In this document: positions 6,292-7,841 of the stretch, one piece after another
Position numbering within the stretch: position 1 is the first letter of the stretch
How the letters are laid out: each line of letters opens with the position of its first letter
Origin: GCA-2733415 sp964608925
GTDB lineage: Bacteria > Bacteroidota > Bacteroidia > Flavobacteriales > Flavobacteriaceae
Length of the DNA stretch: 7,841 nt
Assembly (NCBI GenBank): GCA_964608925.1
Contig: CAZSQD010000115.1
Location: 1 to 7,841, forward strand
Reading direction: 5' to 3'
The notes under the pieces: generated by a model
The model's database searches: none
Told to the model about the DNA's origin: nothing
The model's input: only the letters and a program-made list of their open reading frames with translations
Program-made: the position numbers and the translations under genes

Positions 6292-6963
6292 TTATGCTGT
6301 TAATAATTTTGGTAAATTTTCATTAAACCATTTATATTTATATACAATCATTACATGAGTTCCTTTATTTACCTCTACAAAATGGTGTTTTATGTTTTGC
6401 TTCGGAAAAATTTTATCATCACTACCATGTATATGAATAATGTTTTTTAAATGTTGATTTTGCTCCCAATTTACAATTTCTTGTATTGCCCACTTTAAAT
6501 AGTTCCCATCACTCATAGATAAATATTTTTCATAGAGTTTTACTCTACTTTTTATCGTTTCTCCAAATGCATATTTTGCCATTTTTTCTACGTCTGACAA
6601 TAAGCTTGATGGCAATAATTTATAAATTTTTGTACGCTTCGCAAATTTCATACGCAAAGGAAATTCGTTTTGGTGTAGTACACTTGATATTACTACTGTT
6701 TTATGCACTTTTATGAATCTATTCATTTCTTGCACTATAATACCACCAAAAGAAACACCTATTAATATTGGATTTTCATGCTTAATTTCAGCACACATTC
6801 GTTTGGCATAACTTTGCAAACTTTCATTGTCTATAGGGATTTTCCATTCCAAATAAAAACATTCATATTGCGTTATTGGCAATTTAATATTTTCAAATAT
6901 TTTTGAGTTTGCTGCCATTCCAGGTACAAAATACACTGCTATTTTATTACTTTTTGGTGTCAT
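6292..6963 (-). CDS. Alpha/beta hydrolase family protein
   Basis: This is a cytosolic alpha/beta-fold hydrolase of unknown substrate, 223 residues long and without a signal peptide. The first strand and oxyanion region read AVYFVPGMAANSKIFENI (about 9-26). The nucleophile elbow is GVSFGG, with Ser71. The acid is probably Asp183 in HGSDDKIFP (179-187), and the catalytic histidine is His203 in GTHVMIV. The triad therefore looks complete and in the usual order. The region between (about 100-170) is a helical cap with many basic residues. It lacks lipase or esterase class signatures beyond the fold, so the substrate could be an ester, thioester or peptide. It is the first gene of the unit that continues with the transglycosylase and the TauE/SafE protein. 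ATG 6963 is the first start in frame and lies about 40 bases from a -7-like element. A link to envelope chemistry is suggested only by the neighbours. Confidence 0.9.
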   Translation of the reverse strand: MTPKSNKIAVYFVPGMAANSKIFENIKLPITQYECFYLEWKIPIDNESLQSYAKRMCAEIKHENPILIGVSFGGIIVQEMNRFIKVHKTVVISSVLHQNEFPLRMKFAKRTKIYKLLPSSLLSDVEKMAKYAFGETIKSRVKLYEKYLSMSDGNYLKWAIQEIVNWEQNQHLKNIIHIHGSDDKIFPKQNIKHHFVEVNKGTHVMIVYKYKWFNENLPKLLTA

Positions 6964-7010
6964 TTAACATGAAATGTGTTTAATTACAAGTATTTACACT
7001 TTGCTTTTTA

Positions 7011-7018
7011 CAAAAATA
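7011..7018 (-). promoter_or_regulatory. Possible promoter (-7) for the hydrolase-transglycosylase-TauE unit
   Basis: On the minus strand these bases read TATTTTTG, a full match to TAnnTTTG. A start near 7004 would give a leader of about 40 bases before ATG 6963. No TTG is present at the usual upstream distance. It lies back-to-back with the plus-strand element at 7033-7040, so the two promoters would share upstream DNA. Confidence 0.4.
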
Positions 7019-7032
7019 TAGCTTTTTTTCCG

Positions 7033-7040
7033 TATCTTTG
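7033..7040 (+). promoter_or_regulatory. Probable promoter (-7) for the small acetyltransferase-like gene
   Basis: TATCTTTG matches TAnnTTTG exactly, and the same octamer recurs ahead of recQ. The start would be near 7047, with a leader of about 56 bases. The only upstream TTG (7001-7003) is too far away, so the -33 element is weak or absent. A tandem 10-base repeat begins at 7049, right at the predicted start. Confidence 0.5.
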
Positions 7041-7048
7041 TATGGTTC

Positions 7049-7074
7049 ACTTAATTAATATATTACTTAATTAA
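7049..7074 (+). repeat. Tandem ACTTAATTAA repeat in the leader
   Basis: ACTTAATTAA occurs at 7049-7058 and exactly again at 7065-7074, six bases apart, with a period of 16. Each copy contains the palindrome TTAATTAA. The pair starts about 2 bases downstream of the predicted transcription start of the acetyltransferase-like gene, a place where a regulator could bind. In DNA this AT-rich, chance recurrence is possible. Confidence 0.5.
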
Positions 7075-7102
7075 ATATACAAGTACCCCAAAAAATAAAA
7101 AA

Positions 7103-7393
7103 ATGGAAATTGAATTAACAGATAACGAGTTTTTAAGACAATTTGAAACTACCATAAATGAGGAATTAGCTATTATTGAATATGCTCCTGGTGAACGCAA
7201 AATATTTTTAACCAAAACCAATATTCCTGAATCTGTTACGGATGAGGATTTTCAAAATAAATTTATAAAAGCTGTTTTAGACCTAGTAGATGATCGTGAA
7301 CTTAAAATGATGCCTACTTGCCCTAAAATTGTAAAATTTGTACGTAAACACAAACGGTATAAAAACTTACTACCTGTTGGCGTGAGAATATAA
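7103..7393 (+). CDS. Small GNAT-like protein (CG-type acetyltransferase, degenerate CoA loop)
   Basis: The 96-residue product resembles the short GCN5-related acetyltransferases with a conserved Cys (COG2388, PF14542 type). The N-terminal part carries a beta region, ELAIIEYAPGERKIFLTKTN (21-40), followed by IPESVTDEDFQNKFIKAVLD. The family's C-terminal signature is present as MPTCPKIVKFVRKHKRYKNLL (70-90), with Cys73 in the expected place. In typical members the middle has a R/QxxGxG loop that holds acetyl-CoA. Here that stretch reads TDEDFQNKF, with no glycine, so catalysis is uncertain. The protein ends in PVGVRI. ATG 7103 is preceded by an A-rich leader (AAAAAATAAAAAA-like) typical of Bacteroidota starts. 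The gene is divergent from the hydrolase unit and is closed by a strong terminator, so it is monocistronic. It is cytosolic; the substrate is unknown. Confidence 0.8.
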   Translation: MEIELTDNEFLRQFETTINEELAIIEYAPGERKIFLTKTNIPESVTDEDFQNKFIKAVLDLVDDRELKMMPTCPKIVKFVRKHKRYKNLLPVGVRI

Positions 7394-7433
7394 TTGTTAA
7401 TTTTATTTAATAAATTAGATTACATATAATATC

Positions 7434-7465
7434 AAAAACCGAAGCTATCGCTTCGGTTTTTTTTT
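7434..7465 (+). terminator. Rho-independent terminator
   Basis: CCGAAGC (7439-7445) and GCTTCGG (7450-7456) form a perfect stem around TATC. It is flanked by A5 on the left and nine T on the right, which extend the pairing to 12. It begins 40 bases after the acetyltransferase-like stop and ends upstream of the recQ promoter. It is the strongest terminator in the window. Confidence 0.93.
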
Positions 7466-7497
7466 GTTTCTAACAATCAGAATAACCTTTTCTTTAA

Positions 7498-7505
7498 TAT
7501 CTTTG
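7498..7505 (+). promoter_or_regulatory. Probable recQ promoter, -7 element
   Basis: TATCTTTG is a full match to TAnnTTTG and identical to the element at 7033-7040. The predicted start near 7512 leaves a leader of about 27 bases before ATG 7539. No TTG is found 17-19 bases upstream. The terminator just before it implies recQ needs its own promoter. Confidence 0.5.
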
Positions 7506-7538
7506 CTTAATGCATAAATATATTAAGTAGTAGATATC

Positions 7539-7841
7539 ATGACTAACCATACCACACAACTCTTCCCTACCCTAAAAAAGTATTTTGGATATGATAATTT
7601 TAGAGCGCAACAACAAGAAATTATTGAATCCGTTTTAAACGGTCATGATAATTTGGTGATTATGCCAACAGGTGGCGGAAAATCTATCTGTTTTCAAATA
7701 CCTGCATTGCTTTTTAAAGGAGTTACTATCGTTATTTCGCCATTAATAGCTTTAATGAAAGATCAAGTAGATGGACTGAAAGCCAACGGTGTTGCTGCAA
7801 ATTACTACAATAGCAGTCAGAGCAATGAGGAGCATCAGCAA
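7539..7841 (+). CDS. recQ: ATP-dependent DNA helicase RecQ (N-terminal part; 3' end beyond the window)
   Basis: RecQ is a 3'-to-5' superfamily 2 DNA helicase acting in recombination and replication-fork repair. The first 101 codons are present and open to the right edge. Residues 9-28 carry the RecQ motif 0 (FGYDNFRAQQQEII). Motif I (Walker A) is intact as MPTGGGKS (about 42-49), followed by CFQIPAL. Motif Ia reads ISPLIALMKDQVDGL (about 67-81), and NGVAANYYNSS follows as in the family. ATG 7539 gives the short N terminus usual for RecQ and lies behind a -7 element and a terminator. The later helicase motifs, the zinc-binding region and the HRDC domain lie beyond the window. Some bacteria carry more than one RecQ paralogue, so which one this is cannot be told here. 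Confidence 0.95.
   Translation, partial: MTNHTTQLFPTLKKYFGYDNFRAQQQEIIESVLNGHDNLVIMPTGGGKSICFQIPALLFKGVTIVISPLIALMKDQVDGLKANGVAANYYNSSQSNEEHQQ

Overview
The window looks like a chromosomal segment from a member of the Bacteroidota, most likely a flavobacterium. It is visibly AT-rich. Several genes are preceded by a perfect or near-perfect TAnnTTTG -7 element, the Bacteroidota promoter signature, and start codons have A-rich leaders instead of Shine-Dalgarno sequences. L34 has the longer, basic C-terminal tail I associate with that group. The content is mostly housekeeping. I see no CRISPR array, transposase, phage gene, toxin-antitoxin pair, tRNA or rRNA.

Layout. The left third (1-2806, minus) is carB, encoding the large subunit of carbamoyl-phosphate synthetase; its last codons lie beyond the left edge. 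Upstream of it on the same strand is rpmH (2912-3070), separated by a hairpin terminator and carB's own promoter. Divergent from rpmH is a 185-residue membrane-anchored protein with TPR-like helical repeats (3315-3872, plus), followed by a strong terminator. Next is an exported thioredoxin-like protein (4035-4732, plus). Its signal-peptide codons and its body lie in different frames, separated by a run of 12 T, and its redox motif is CxxR instead of CxxC. A non-coding convergent gap with two weak hairpins (4733-4968) follows.

A compact three-gene minus-strand unit covers 4969-6963: an alpha/beta hydrolase, then a membrane-anchored lytic transglycosylase, then a half-length TauE/SafE membrane protein. 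Gaps are only 11 and 4 bases, so they are probably co-transcribed. Divergent from it is a 96-residue protein resembling the small CG-type GNAT acetyltransferases (7103-7393), with a strong terminator. The right edge holds the first 101 codons of recQ.

How the genes relate. carB and rpmH are core metabolism and translation genes. The transglycosylase and the thioredoxin-like protein act in the cell envelope. RecQ is a DNA repair helicase. Nothing indicates one shared pathway across the window. The points most worth a second look are the poly-T frame break, the CxxR site, the apparent absence of the allosteric domain from CarB, and the acetyltransferase-like protein that lacks the usual acetyl-CoA loop.
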